Assembly: GCA_030606565.1 (NCBI GenBank) | Contig: JAUWGE010000008.1 | Location: forward strand, 1-55,374 | Direction: 5' to 3' | Origin: Candidatus Bipolaricaulota bacterium | GTDB taxonomy: Bacteria; Bipolaricaulota; Bipolaricaulia; UBA7950; UBA9294 | Length of the DNA: 55,374 bases | Part shown: positions 16,737 to 25,562 of the stretch, piece by piece | How positions within the stretch are numbered: the stretch's first letter is position 1 | Layout of the letters: each line of letters starts with the position of its first letter | Notes under the pieces: model-generated | What the model was told of the DNA's origin: nothing | Databases searched by the model: none | Seen by the model: the letters and a program-made list of their open reading frames with translations, nothing else | Made by a program: the position numbers and the translations under genes

Positions 16737-16958
16737 CCGCGGGGATTCCCATGGTTGCGTTATGGGGGACGCTACAGTGAGATACCGGGGGCAAACCTTT
16801 CCTTTTGAACACCATTCCTGCTTGCCGCTTCAGGAATGACAAGGTTGCGTAACTCAAGCTCAAGAGACGCATTTATCCCCGGTGGATTCTTGATGCCTTC
16901 GGCGAATCACACTCATCTTCCCCCTTCATGGGAGCACTTATTACTTCCGGAACGCTGA
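16737..16958. other. convergent spacer with an imperfect terminator-like hairpin
   Basis: CATTCCTG (16813-16820) and CAGGAATG (16831-16838) form an 8-bp stem with a 10-base loop between convergent genes. There is no T-run on either strand, so termination here would not be classical. Confidence 0.35.
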
Positions 16959-17522
16959 CTAACCGACGATCTGGCGCGCAAGGGCCTTGGCTTGGGTCTT
17001 GGCATCTTCCGCCAACTGATCCGGCTCGGTGCAGTTAGGGACGATCAGTTCACCAACGGACGCGAGTTGGGCGTAGCCCGCAAAGCGGTTGTAGATTTCC
17101 TGGATCAGGTCGGCCTTCTCGAGCGGGCCCATGCAAGTCACAAGGAGAGCGCTTTTCTTCCCACCAATGAGGGATTTGTAGTTTGGCCCGCCGTAGTCCT
17201 TGACCAGGCAGGCACACCGGTCCAGGAACGCCTTCAGTTGGCTGGCGAAGCCCCACATGTAAAGCGGCGAAGCAGAGAGGATCGCGTCGGTGGGAATCAT
17301 CCGCTCGAAGATCGCTTCTGTGCCATCTCCCAGAACACATCTCGGCTCATCAGGGATCTTCGCACAGGTCCAGCATCCGATACACCCGCCGATTCGATGG
17401 TCGATGACATCAACTCGATCGATCTTGTGACCGAGTCCTTTAAGTTCCTCCTCCACCCAACCAAGCACCGTCGCCGTGTTCCCACTCTTTCGTGGACTTC
17501 CAAGGATCGTAAGAACCTGCAC
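16959..17522 (-). CDS. flavodoxin-fold iron-sulfur flavoprotein
   Basis: 187 aa. ILGSPRKSGNTATVL is the FMN phosphate loop; CIGCWTC-x8-C near residues 55-70 is a compact four-cysteine cluster as in iron-sulfur flavoproteins (spacing to the last Cys is a little longer than usual); then SPLYMWGFASQLKAFLDR. Probably an electron-transfer or NAD(P)H-dependent reductase. The GTG at 17522 was chosen because AAAGGAGGTACGC lies just upstream; the reading frame extends further but without any start signal. It converges with the methyltransferase gene. Confidence 0.85.
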   Translation of the reverse strand: MQVLTILGSPRKSGNTATVLGWVEEELKGLGHKIDRVDVIDHRIGGCIGCWTCAKIPDEPRCVLGDGTEAIFERMIPTDAILSASPLYMWGFASQLKAFLDRCACLVKDYGGPNYKSLIGGKKSALLVTCMGPLEKADLIQEIYNRFAGYAQLASVGELIVPNCTEPDQLAEDAKTQAKALARQIVG

Positions 17523-17672
17523 GCGCGTACCTCCTTTTGAGTACCTATTCAGTATAGGCTGCTCTCCCGACTCGAGCCAAATCTCTTCGGTGATTCGGGG
17601 ACATACGCCACCATCAAGAGACAGATTGACGTAGAACTTGCAGATCTGCATGATGGATTGGAGGTGGCTTAT

Positions 17673-19634
17673 ATGATCCTTACTTCATGGAAGCCGCTAA
17701 GGAAGGTTCTAAAGATCCTAAAGTCGTCCCTGTCGCCGAATCAGATCGCGTTCTCCTTTGCACTTGGTCTCTTCGCCGGTCTTCCGCCGATGGGGCTTCA
17801 TGTGATCATTCCTATTACCCTGGCGCTACTTGTGCGCTGTAGCTTCCGCGCTTTCCTCCTCTCCATGGGACTGTTCAAGCTGATCTCTCTCGCCGTCGCA
17901 CCCGGGTCATACGCGATCGGTCGCTTCCTCCTCGACGCGAACCGGGGGCTCGACGGGCTGTGGCGAGTACTGTTTCACCTCCCTGTGGCTGCGCCGATGG
18001 GATATGGCCGCTACCTCCTGTTTGGGAGCATCGTCCTTTCTCTTATCGTGGCGATCCCTGTTTTCTTCATCATCCGTGCTTTGGTGATCAAATATCGCAG
18101 TTCGTTCACAAACTGGGTTTCGGACTGGAAGGTCTCGAAGAAGATTCGCGACAAGTCAGGAATGGGGCTTCTACGTTGGCTCCTTGCGGGTGGCGAAGCA
18201 AAATACGACAAAGGGAAAAGACCCTGGGGGCCATTCCGCTTTGTGCGCAAGAAGATATTGATCGTCCTTCCGGTCATCTATGCCATCTGTTACCTCCTCG
18301 CGGCGGTGATCGTCCCCTTCTTCGCGGGGCGGATCGCCACTACTGCCGCCTCGTTCGTAGTCGGAGGAGAGGTGGCGGTGGAGCAAAGCTCGTTTAGCCT
18401 GTTCACAGGGGGTCTTGATCTTACTGACATTTCCGTTCAGGATCCGAAGAAGCCGCAGGAGAATATCCTTGAGATCCCCTCGTTAACCCTTGATGCAGGG
18501 ATGCTGCCGCTTTTAGAAAAGCGAGTTGTGTTTAACGCAGTGGTGATCGAGGAAGCATCCCTTCACGTTGAGCGTGAGTCGGATGGGACCTTAAACGTCG
18601 ATAATTTCACCTCTGGCTGGAACGCTGAAGGGTATCTCGAGTGGGCGGCACAGTACGCCGACAAGGTCGACTGGCTCGGGTTGTTGCAGCACTTTGTCGA
18701 CTATCTTGCACAGCCACGCCCGCGAAAATTGCCGGCAGATCTCTCCCGCTACGTCGGTGGGCGTTCCTTCCCCGGTTTTCGCCCCTCGTTCGCGGTGGAG
18801 CGCCTGGAGATCGGTCGTATCCATCTTACCCTGGCGGATGCACGGGATTCGGGCGAAGGCCTGCCTCCGGTCACCTTGCTCGAGGTGGAACTGTCCAATC
18901 TTGCCTTACCGGCCAGGTTAAACCGTGACCCCATCACCCTCAGGCTGACGGGCCGGATCGGTGATGATCCGGATTCCACCTTTCTCCTCTCGGCGTCCTT
19001 CGACAATCGCGAGGAGGTTGCAGACCATCGCTACGGTTTCGAACTGACCAAGATCGATCTAACTCGATTTTTAAGCCTCTACGAGACGACTCTTCCTGTA
19101 GACATCGTCTCAGGAAGAGTGACACTCTCGGCAGGGATTACGATACACGGGGATGATGTATTAGGGGAGATCTCCCTCCTCCTGGAGGATTTTCGACTGA
19201 CTGAAAGGGAGGGACATCCGCTGTTTGGCCTATCACCGGAGCTATCCTCACGGGCGGTGGAAGGGATCAACCATTATGCCGAGAGCCTCCCCATCGTGAT
19301 CGGGTTCCTTGTCGATGGCGATACTGCATCACCGCAGTTTCATTGGGAGGGAGCGTTCCTTGAGATCGCCCGCCAGGGTTTGCTCATGGAGGGGCGGCGT
19401 GAACTGGATCGCTACATCGACCAACTGGGGCTGAGGATCGACACCCTTGACTTAACAGAAGAGATCCCCTTACAACGAGGCTACGCGGAGTTGCAAGAGC
19501 AGACAGAGAAGCTTGCCTCGGAACTGATTCAAAGGGGTGTCGATCAGGTAGCTCCGCCCGATCTGACCGATCCGATCAGGGAGTTGCTCGAACAGCTATT
19601 CCACCCTGGGCAGAAAGACCAGGAGGATAGATAA
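17673..19634 (+). CDS. TIGR03546/TIGR03545-like fusion, AsmA-type membrane protein
   Basis: 653 aa. The N-terminal part (about 1-170) is a polytopic DUF2062/TIGR03546-like domain (QIAFSFALGLFAGLPPMG, four hydrophobic segments). After a basic linker, a further TM segment (VLPVIYAICYLLAAVIVPFF, about 195-215) leads into a long beta-rich region with the AsmA/TIGR03545 pattern (FTGGLDLTDISVQDPKKP, VVIEEASLHVERESDG). The end is coiled and helical. In other genomes TIGR03546 and TIGR03545 are usually separate neighbouring genes in bacteria with outer membranes; here they are one chain. A role in envelope lipid transport is inference. ATG 17673 has GGAGG 8 bases before. Confidence 0.75.
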   Translation: MILTSWKPLRKVLKILKSSLSPNQIAFSFALGLFAGLPPMGLHVIIPITLALLVRCSFRAFLLSMGLFKLISLAVAPGSYAIGRFLLDANRGLDGLWRVLFHLPVAAPMGYGRYLLFGSIVLSLIVAIPVFFIIRALVIKYRSSFTNWVSDWKVSKKIRDKSGMGLLRWLLAGGEAKYDKGKRPWGPFRFVRKKILIVLPVIYAICYLLAAVIVPFFAGRIATTAASFVVGGEVAVEQSSFSLFTGGLDLTDISVQDPKKPQENILEIPSLTLDAGMLPLLEKRVVFNAVVIEEASLHVERESDGTLNVDNFTSGWNAEGYLEWAAQYADKVDWLGLLQHFVDYLAQPRPRKLPADLSRYVGGRSFPGFRPSFAVERLEIGRIHLTLADARDSGEGLPPVTLLEVELSNLALPARLNRDPITLRLTGRIGDDPDSTFLLSASFDNREEVADHRYGFELTKIDLTRFLSLYETTLPVDIVSGRVTLSAGITIHGDDVLGEISLLLEDFRLTEREGHPLFGLSPELSSRAVEGINHYAESLPIVIGFLVDGDTASPQFHWEGAFLEIARQGLLMEGRRELDRYIDQLGLRIDTLDLTEEIPLQRGYAELQEQTEKLASELIQRGVDQVAPPDLTDPIRELLEQLFHPGQKDQEDR

Positions 19635-19642
19635 GGGATACG

Positions 19643-19759
19643 ATGTTTGAGCTAATTGGTGGCGGACTGGCTGGTGCGGCCCTCGCCTATCATGTGCGGG
19701 GACTGGCTTTCACGTCCCTTTTCTTTACCAAAAGAGGTGAGCGGCTAGACCCTTATTGA
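19643..19759 (+). CDS. possible 38-aa small membrane protein
   Basis: Opens MFELIGGGLAGAALAYHVRG and ends RGERLDPY. It starts 8 bases after the AsmA-like gene and has one Gly/Ala-rich hydrophobic stretch. The ribosome site (AAGGGA) is moderate. No family recognised. Confidence 0.35.
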   Translation: MFELIGGGLAGAALAYHVRGLAFTSLFFTKRGERLDPY

Positions 19760-20132
19760 TTGTCAGGATGGACATGTAGGGTGTGCTAAGGTGTCCGTTG
19801 TTCTCTAAAAAGGTGAGCAAGGGTATTGTTCTTTCCCAAGCAAGCCAGTTTCAATAAAGGTAATCGATGTTACGTTCGTCGAGCCGGGTGAGTGGAGTGT
19901 GATCCGGGTGGTGAAAGGGGGGAATCAAAGGAGGATTGATCCTAGCAAGTAGAGACTTTCCAGGGTCTTTGCCTCCTTGAAAGCGCGGCGGAAGCGCTAC
20001 GCCCTCCGGTGTCTTCCGCCGCAGGCCCTTTTTATCCATCGTCAGATCTTCTGTTAGCCTTCTAAAAACGAGAATTCTCCCTATGATACGTTGATGAAGT
20101 ACTGAAAGGTGGCGTTGATAGCCAAGTGAACT
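19760..20132. other. intergenic region with one strong hairpin
   Basis: Apart from the GCGGCGGAAG hairpin at 19986-20023 and the promoter at its right edge, I see no gene here. Confidence 0.6.
19986..20033 (+). terminator. GC-rich hairpin followed by a T-run
   Basis: GCGGCGGAAG (19986-19995) pairs perfectly with CTTCCGCCGC (20014-20023) across an 18-base loop, followed by AGGCCC and TTTTT. Probably a rho-independent terminator on the plus strand; the spacing to the T-run is longer than ideal. Confidence 0.5.
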
Positions 20133-20160
20133 TTGACACTCCACGCCGGACAATTACAAT
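20133..20160 (+). promoter_or_regulatory. promoter of the PKD lipoprotein gene
   Basis: TTGACA (20133-20138), 16 bases, TACAAT (20155-20160), 31 bases before the chosen start. Confidence 0.65.
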
Positions 20161-20191
20161 GGATGATACCTCTAATAAAGGGAGTGAGACG

Positions 20192-21271
20192 ATGAACCGG
20201 AACCGTGGAGCGCGTGTAGCTATTTTAGTGACGTTGTTGCTCATCAGCGGGGTATTGGTTGGTGGGTGTTTCTTGTTCCCCAGTGGAACGAAGGCCGTCA
20301 TTGAGGTGACCCCTTCGAGTGGGGTTATTCCCCTTACTATTGACTTTGACGGCGGTAGCTCGACAGGATCGGGTGGGATAAGCACGTACACGTGGGATTT
20401 TGGAACCGAAGCTCCCGCTTTTTATGAAGCTAGTGGAACCTACACTTATGAGCACGTGGGTACGTTTACCCTGCGCCTGACCGTTCGTGCGGAAGACGGC
20501 TCGACCGATACCGAGACATTGGCAATCCACGTGGAGCCAGCGGTTTGGATCACCGATGAAAACCTTGGGCGGATCTACAAGTTGGACATGCAGGGAAACG
20601 AAATTGCCTCGTTCGGCCTCCCAGTTACCGAACCGCGGGGGATTACCGTGGCTGAGGCCGATGGCCGCTCCTGGCTCTTCGTGGCATGTTTCAACGGGGG
20701 GAATCAGCGCATCGTAAGAATTGATCCTGTAACGGGGAACGTCAGCCAGAACTACAGCGCTCCGGCCCAATCACCGCTCAACCTTACCTACGGGGCGACC
20801 GGGCAGAAGCAACTTTGGCACGTCGATGGGCAAAGTCGAAAGATCTATCGGCTGAACCCGTCCAACGCTCAGGTCTACGATTCTTACGGCCAGGCATACT
20901 TCAAGGCGACCTCGCCTCAGGTGAGCGATGTTCCCTTCCTGTGGACACCGCAGGGGCTTGACTGGACCCCGGAGACGAACGCCGCTGGACACCTGTGGTA
21001 CCTGGAGGGAGAGAATCGTCTCCTCTACAAGATCAAGATCATCCCGGGATATGACATCATGTCGAATACGCAGCTACAGATCGTGAGTGACCCGGTCTAT
21101 ATCCCTGTCTTCTCCGTCTCAACGATCGACTTCTACGACGGGTACCTATGGGTTATTAATGTAAACACCCACGAGATCATAGAGGTCGATCCCGAAACCG
21201 GAATCCTGACCGGGAACAAGATCACGGGATTTCCTGGGGCAAGTCCGGCCGGGCTGGAGATCCAGCAGTAA
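20192..21271 (+). CDS. PKD-domain lipoprotein with beta-propeller-like C-terminus
   Basis: 359 aa. Signal peptide ending in the lipobox LVGGC (about residue 26) predicts a lipid-anchored envelope protein. Residues about 35-120 are a PKD-type Ig fold (SGVIPLTIDFDGGSS, YTWDFGTEAP, GTYTYEHVGTFTLRLTV). The rest has repeating blade-like units (WITDENLGRIYKLDMQGN, IVRIDPVTGNV, HEIIEVDPETG) as in NHL/SMP-30-like propellers. Start 20192 was preferred over upstream in-frame ATGs because it has GGAG and opens a proper signal peptide. Ligand unknown. Confidence 0.8.
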   Translation: MNRNRGARVAILVTLLLISGVLVGGCFLFPSGTKAVIEVTPSSGVIPLTIDFDGGSSTGSGGISTYTWDFGTEAPAFYEASGTYTYEHVGTFTLRLTVRAEDGSTDTETLAIHVEPAVWITDENLGRIYKLDMQGNEIASFGLPVTEPRGITVAEADGRSWLFVACFNGGNQRIVRIDPVTGNVSQNYSAPAQSPLNLTYGATGQKQLWHVDGQSRKIYRLNPSNAQVYDSYGQAYFKATSPQVSDVPFLWTPQGLDWTPETNAAGHLWYLEGENRLLYKIKIIPGYDIMSNTQLQIVSDPVYIPVFSVSTIDFYDGYLWVINVNTHEIIEVDPETGILTGNKITGFPGASPAGLEIQQ

Positions 21272-21367
21272 GTAACTGCCACCAAGTAAGGAAGCGGACC
21301 TGCCTCCCACAGAAGGCACAATAGAGCTCCTCCTCCCATCACTGTTGGGGTACACAGGACAGGGTTC

Positions 21368-22498
21368 TCACCCTCGTTCTCTGGTCGCCTTGTACCAGGT
21401 CTGGCGTTTTCGGAAGGCTTTGATGAACGAAACAGAAATGACGATTTGAAAGAATACGTAAACTACCGGGATTCCCAAGGTTGCGTTGATGAAGGCCTCT
21501 CGCCAACTACGAACATCGTGAAACAGGTACGCGAATAGAGCAGCAGAATACAATGCGGCTAGGCATACAGGCAGCAACATGCCCAACAGGAAACCAGAAG
21601 GGAGCACATAGGCTAACGCGAGGAGGAGATAAGGGAAAAATAACATCGTGCCAATGCTTGTCAACACCGGAATGTACCAATAGCGCCCGCGGGAGATCTG
21701 CTTGAACAACTCTCGGATCACACCGGTATACCAGCGACACATCTGTCTGAACAGTTCCTTTACAGCAAACGCGTACTGGATTTGGCACTTTGGACCAAGC
21801 ACGAACTTCGCCTCTAGCTTTTTGCTCCTCATCCGCAGATACAGATCAAAGTCATCAACGAGGGTTTTAGGATCGAATTTGCCAACGATATCGAATACCT
21901 TCCTTCGGGCAAAGAGGCCGCTGGTCATAAATGGTGGTCGTAAGAACAGACCGGAGAAGACAAAGGTCTTGGCAAATGAGAAAAAAACATCCTGGAAGAC
22001 AACCGTCAACGAACGTTGCCTGTTGTAGGATTCAAAGTCCGTGTACACGACTTGAATTTCTGGGTTACAAAACGCCCGCCTGTATTGCTCGACACTCGCC
22101 CAGTCCAAACGGGCATCTGCATCCAAGAAAAGGATGATCTCTTCAGTGACGTGATCCAACGCGAGATTCAAAGCGCCGGGTTTGCCTGGCACATCAAGAT
22201 TGCGAAGCACAGACAGGTTTGGAAATTGCCGAGAAAGATCTCTCAGGATCGAGGATGTTGAATCAGTGGATTCATCGATGACTAAGATGCGGTTTTTTCG
22301 GGGAGCTTTAGCCAGGAGGGTTCGGATCGTGTTTTCGATGACATCTTCTTCGTTCCTTGCGGCGATAACCACTACGACCGTACCAGGTTCGCAGCCCGTG
22401 GAACTTTTGTTAAGAAGCCTCAGGGAAGATCTATTCTTGAGATAGCCAAAACAGGCGAATGCGAATCCGATGAGCAGCCCGCAGATTACAGTGAGCAC
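21368..22498 (-). CDS. membrane glycosyltransferase, GT2 family
   Basis: 376 aa. An N-terminal TM segment is followed by VVVVIAARNEEDVIENTI (GT-A start), LFLDADARL (DxD), VDDFDLYLRMR, and the QMCRW box of processive GT2 enzymes, then three or four C-terminal TM segments. Similar to hyaluronan/chitin/cellulose-synthase-like transferases, so an exported or cell-surface glycan is likely. The GTG at 22498 was chosen for its CGAGGAGCAGAG site; the longer frame begins at a less likely codon. Single gene, facing away from the amidohydrolase gene. Confidence 0.85.
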   Translation of the reverse strand: MLTVICGLLIGFAFACFGYLKNRSSLRLLNKSSTGCEPGTVVVVIAARNEEDVIENTIRTLLAKAPRKNRILVIDESTDSTSSILRDLSRQFPNLSVLRNLDVPGKPGALNLALDHVTEEIILFLDADARLDWASVEQYRRAFCNPEIQVVYTDFESYNRQRSLTVVFQDVFFSFAKTFVFSGLFLRPPFMTSGLFARRKVFDIVGKFDPKTLVDDFDLYLRMRSKKLEAKFVLGPKCQIQYAFAVKELFRQMCRWYTGVIRELFKQISRGRYWYIPVLTSIGTMLFFPYLLLALAYVLPSGFLLGMLLPVCLAALYSAALFAYLFHDVRSWREAFINATLGIPVVYVFFQIVISVSFIKAFRKRQTWYKATRERG

Positions 22499-22821
22499 CT
22501 CTGCTCCTCGTTTATCTTTGGGAACATATAGACAAGCCTGTTTCCACTTCCAAGGCCCTCCACACCTTGTGATGGCCAAAACGCACTTTGGTTCGCGTGC
22601 TTAGTCTCCACTTCTACAATTCCTCCTTCTTCTAACCGCGGCTGAGCAATCCACCAAAGCGCAACGACTTACGGGCACGGCTTCTGTCCACGGTGAGCTG
22701 GCTCACGGTCCTTCATATCCGCCTGCCTTCCCCGGGCAGTTAGCCAGCAAATGGACTGACTTGATCGCCTCATTGGTTATACAATACTGTCTTTAAGTTG
22801 TCTTTCCAATTCAGGCTCCCG
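22499..22821. other. divergent intergenic region
   Basis: Spacer between the GT2 gene (minus) and the amidohydrolase gene (plus). Apart from the plus-strand promoter at its right edge I see nothing convincing. Confidence 0.5.
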
Positions 22822-22850
22822 TTGCTCTCATCTCCCGTTGAGACTAGAAT
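22822..22850 (+). promoter_or_regulatory. promoter of the amidohydrolase operon
   Basis: TTGCTC (22822-22827), 17 bases, TAGAAT (22845-22850). The ATG lies only 12 bases later and no clear ribosome site precedes it, so the leader would be about 5 nt. Confidence 0.55.
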
Positions 22851-22862
22851 TCTCCTTGAGAG

Positions 22863-24389
22863 ATGATATTAAGCAAGGCGGAGACGATCCTTAAGGGAGG
22901 GGTGATCCCGACGGTCCCCACGGCTGACTCGCTTGCCATCGGCGGGGGAAAGGTCCTCGCTATTGGGCAGGCAGAGGAGATGGCGCCACTTGCTTCGGAA
23001 ATCACGCAGACGATTGACCTTAGGGGGAGAACGGTCCTTCCGGGCTTTATTGACGCTCATACACACTTCCTTCAGGTCGGTCTTGAGGAGATTTCTTCAG
23101 TGACCGACCTCTCGGAGCTGAACCGAGCCGATACGCTCGCCAAACTCGCCGAGGCGGTGCGGGCACGCGGTGAGGGAGAGTGGGTCATCGGTCGTGGCTG
23201 GGATGAGGGCATGTGGCAGGATCCAAGCTACCTGAGTCGCGAGGAACTCGACCGAATCGCGCCGAAGAATCCCGTGGTTGCCGTCCGCATAGATGGTCAC
23301 CTTCTCACCGTTAACAACCTCGCCCTAAAACAGATCCCCGCAGACGTTAACCAAGAGCAGGTCGAGATCAGCCGCGGTATCCTGCGTGAGAAGGAGGCCT
23401 TCGCCGTTCTCCGTACGATCGAACCAGATGCAGAAACGTTGCGTGATGCGCTTTACGCAGCGACCGCGCTCGCCCATCGCCTCGGGATTACCTCAATCCA
23501 TACCATGCTCCCATCCAATTGGATCCGCCCCTATATGCGAGAACGAGGGAGGATCAAATTGCGGGTGACTCTTTATCCTGAGATCTTTTGCCTCGACGCC
23601 CTGGAGGCACTTGGAATCGAGAGTGGGTTCGGCGACGAGTGGCTGCGGCTCGGAGGGGTGAAGCTTTTCGCTGATGGGTCAATCGGCGCGGGGAACGCCG
23701 CTCTCGGGGAGCCGTTCGTGGATTCCGGAGAGAATGGGAGCTTAAACTACACGGATGAGGAACTCGTCCATCTGGTCCGCCGCGCTGAGAAGGCGGGCCT
23801 ACAGACCGCCATCCACGCCATCGGCGATCGAGCGATCGAGCAAGTTCTAAGAGCACATTTGACCGCTGGAACCTCACGAGAACTACGCCACCGCATTGAG
23901 CACTTCGAGCTTCCTACAGAGGCGCAGATCGAGAGGGCAAGGGATATGGGGTTAAACATCTCGATGCAGCCCAACTTCGTGGGAAACTGGTCCGGGGACG
24001 AGAAGATGTATCCGGCAAGGCTGGGGGCACAGCGCGATCGGCGGAGTGACCCTCACCGCCTCGTCCTTGAGGCTGGGCTTCCGCTTGCCTTTGGCTCGGA
24101 CTGTATGCCGATCTCTCCTCTGTACGGCCTGCACTGGGCGGTGAATGCCCCGCATTCCAGCCAGCGGATAAGTGTTAGCGACGGGATTTCCTGCTACACT
24201 AAGGCGGGGGCGTACCTCTCCTTTGAGGAGGCGAAGAAAGGAAAGATCGAGGTTGGGATGGACGCCGACTTGGTGATTCTCGACCAGGATCCTCATAGTG
24301 TACCGGAACGAATTGCCGAACTGCACGTTGAAATGACTTTCGTCGGCGGGGAGATCGTCTTTCGGAGAGGGGATGAGCCATGCGCATAG
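22863..24389 (+). CDS. metal-dependent amidohydrolase, YtcJ/amidohydrolase-3 family
   Basis: 508 aa. Opening beta-sandwich, then GFIDAHTHFLQVG (HxH metal site), later KLFADGSIGAG, IHAIGDRAIEQVL, RIEHFELP (metal-binding His) and FGSDCMPISPLYGL (final Asp). Family members hydrolyse amides or act as exoenzymes on N-acyl substrates; specificity cannot be read. It overlaps the following glycosyltransferase gene by 10 bases. Confidence 0.9.
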   Translation: MILSKAETILKGGVIPTVPTADSLAIGGGKVLAIGQAEEMAPLASEITQTIDLRGRTVLPGFIDAHTHFLQVGLEEISSVTDLSELNRADTLAKLAEAVRARGEGEWVIGRGWDEGMWQDPSYLSREELDRIAPKNPVVAVRIDGHLLTVNNLALKQIPADVNQEQVEISRGILREKEAFAVLRTIEPDAETLRDALYAATALAHRLGITSIHTMLPSNWIRPYMRERGRIKLRVTLYPEIFCLDALEALGIESGFGDEWLRLGGVKLFADGSIGAGNAALGEPFVDSGENGSLNYTDEELVHLVRRAEKAGLQTAIHAIGDRAIEQVLRAHLTAGTSRELRHRIEHFELPTEAQIERARDMGLNISMQPNFVGNWSGDEKMYPARLGAQRDRRSDPHRLVLEAGLPLAFGSDCMPISPLYGLHWAVNAPHSSQRISVSDGISCYTKAGAYLSFEEAKKGKIEVGMDADLVILDQDPHSVPERIAELHVEMTFVGGEIVFRRGDEPCA

Positions 24390-25534
24390 GCCTGTTCACT
24401 GACGGCTACCTTCCAGAAATCAGTGGGGTGACCACTGTGGTTCACTGGCTGAAGGAGGAACTGGAGCGACTGGGGCACCAAGCCTACGTCTACGCGCCAG
24501 GGTACCATGGGTTCCATGACGAGGAAGAGCGTGTATTCCGCTTCCGCTCACGCCCCTTTCTCTTTTACAAAACATCTCAGGTTGCTTTACCCTACAATCG
24601 AGAGGCAACAAGGAGCTTCAAGGATCTCGATATCGTCCATAGTCATACGCCGTTTTCACTGGGGGCCGTTGCACTAGTAACGGCAATGCGTTACCACATT
24701 CCCCATATCCATACTTATCATACCTACCTTGTAGCGTATCTGCACTACCTACCACGCCCGCTGCGCCCCCCGAAGAAGGCAGCCGAGGAGGCCTCGGCCA
24801 CTTTCTGCAACCGCTGCACCGCGGTGACGGTACCGTCGATCCCAATCAAAGAGGAACTCCTCCGTTACGGGGTTCACCGTCCAATTCATGTCCTTCCCGC
24901 CGGGGTGCATCTCCCTCTGTTTCAGCAAAAGCCAGTCTGGGATCCTCGTCGTGGATTGGGAATCCCGAAGGGGGCACATCTGTTTCTTTGTTCTGGACGA
25001 CTGGCGGCGGAGAAGAACCTTTGCTTCCTCCTGCGGGCCTTTGAGGAGATTCACAAGGCGGATCCAGGTGCAGTGCTCGTCCTTACCGGGGATGGCCCAC
25101 AGAGAGGGCTGCTTCAGGAGCAGGTCAGGCGAAGTGGCCTGAACAGTGCTGTTATCTTCACCGGCTTTATCGATTCCGCCAAGTTGATCGATCTGTACAA
25201 AGCATCTGACTTATTCTTGTTTGCCTCCAAGACCGAGACGCAGGGTTTGGTCCTCGTGGAGGCGATGGCCGGTGGAACTCCAGTGGTAGCGATCGGGGAG
25301 ATGGGGGTCCTTGATGTCGTCCGCGATGGGGTGAACGGTATCCTTGCCCCTGAAGATGTGAAGGAGTTTGGCCGGATGACACTCGAACTTCTAAACGACC
25401 GGGGTCGCTACGAGCGACTTTGTCAAGGCGCATTACGGACAGCCGAGGAGCTCTCCACCCAGAAATCGGCGCTTCGTTTCCTGAACCTCTTCGAGGAATG
25501 TCTTACTCCGTCGACGGCTACAGGTCGGAAATGA
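24380..25534 (+). CDS. glycosyltransferase family 4
   Basis: 384 aa, GT-B fold. N-terminal domain MRIGLFTDGYLPEISGV with HSHTPFSLGA and HTYHTY; C-terminal donor domain with FLCSGRLAAEKN, VLTGDGPQR, and the E-x7-E motif ETQGLVLVE. Closest in pattern to diacylglycerol glucosyl/mannosyltransferases of Gram-positives and Thermotogae, suggesting glycolipid synthesis. Translationally coupled to the amidohydrolase; pfkA follows after 28 bases. Confidence 0.88.
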   Translation: MRIGLFTDGYLPEISGVTTVVHWLKEELERLGHQAYVYAPGYHGFHDEEERVFRFRSRPFLFYKTSQVALPYNREATRSFKDLDIVHSHTPFSLGAVALVTAMRYHIPHIHTYHTYLVAYLHYLPRPLRPPKKAAEEASATFCNRCTAVTVPSIPIKEELLRYGVHRPIHVLPAGVHLPLFQQKPVWDPRRGLGIPKGAHLFLCSGRLAAEKNLCFLLRAFEEIHKADPGAVLVLTGDGPQRGLLQEQVRRSGLNSAVIFTGFIDSAKLIDLYKASDLFLFASKTETQGLVLVEAMAGGTPVVAIGEMGVLDVVRDGVNGILAPEDVKEFGRMTLELLNDRGRYERLCQGALRTAEELSTQKSALRFLNLFEECLTPSTATGRK

Positions 25535-25562
25535 AGGCCGTCGCGCGGGAAGGGGGCATACA

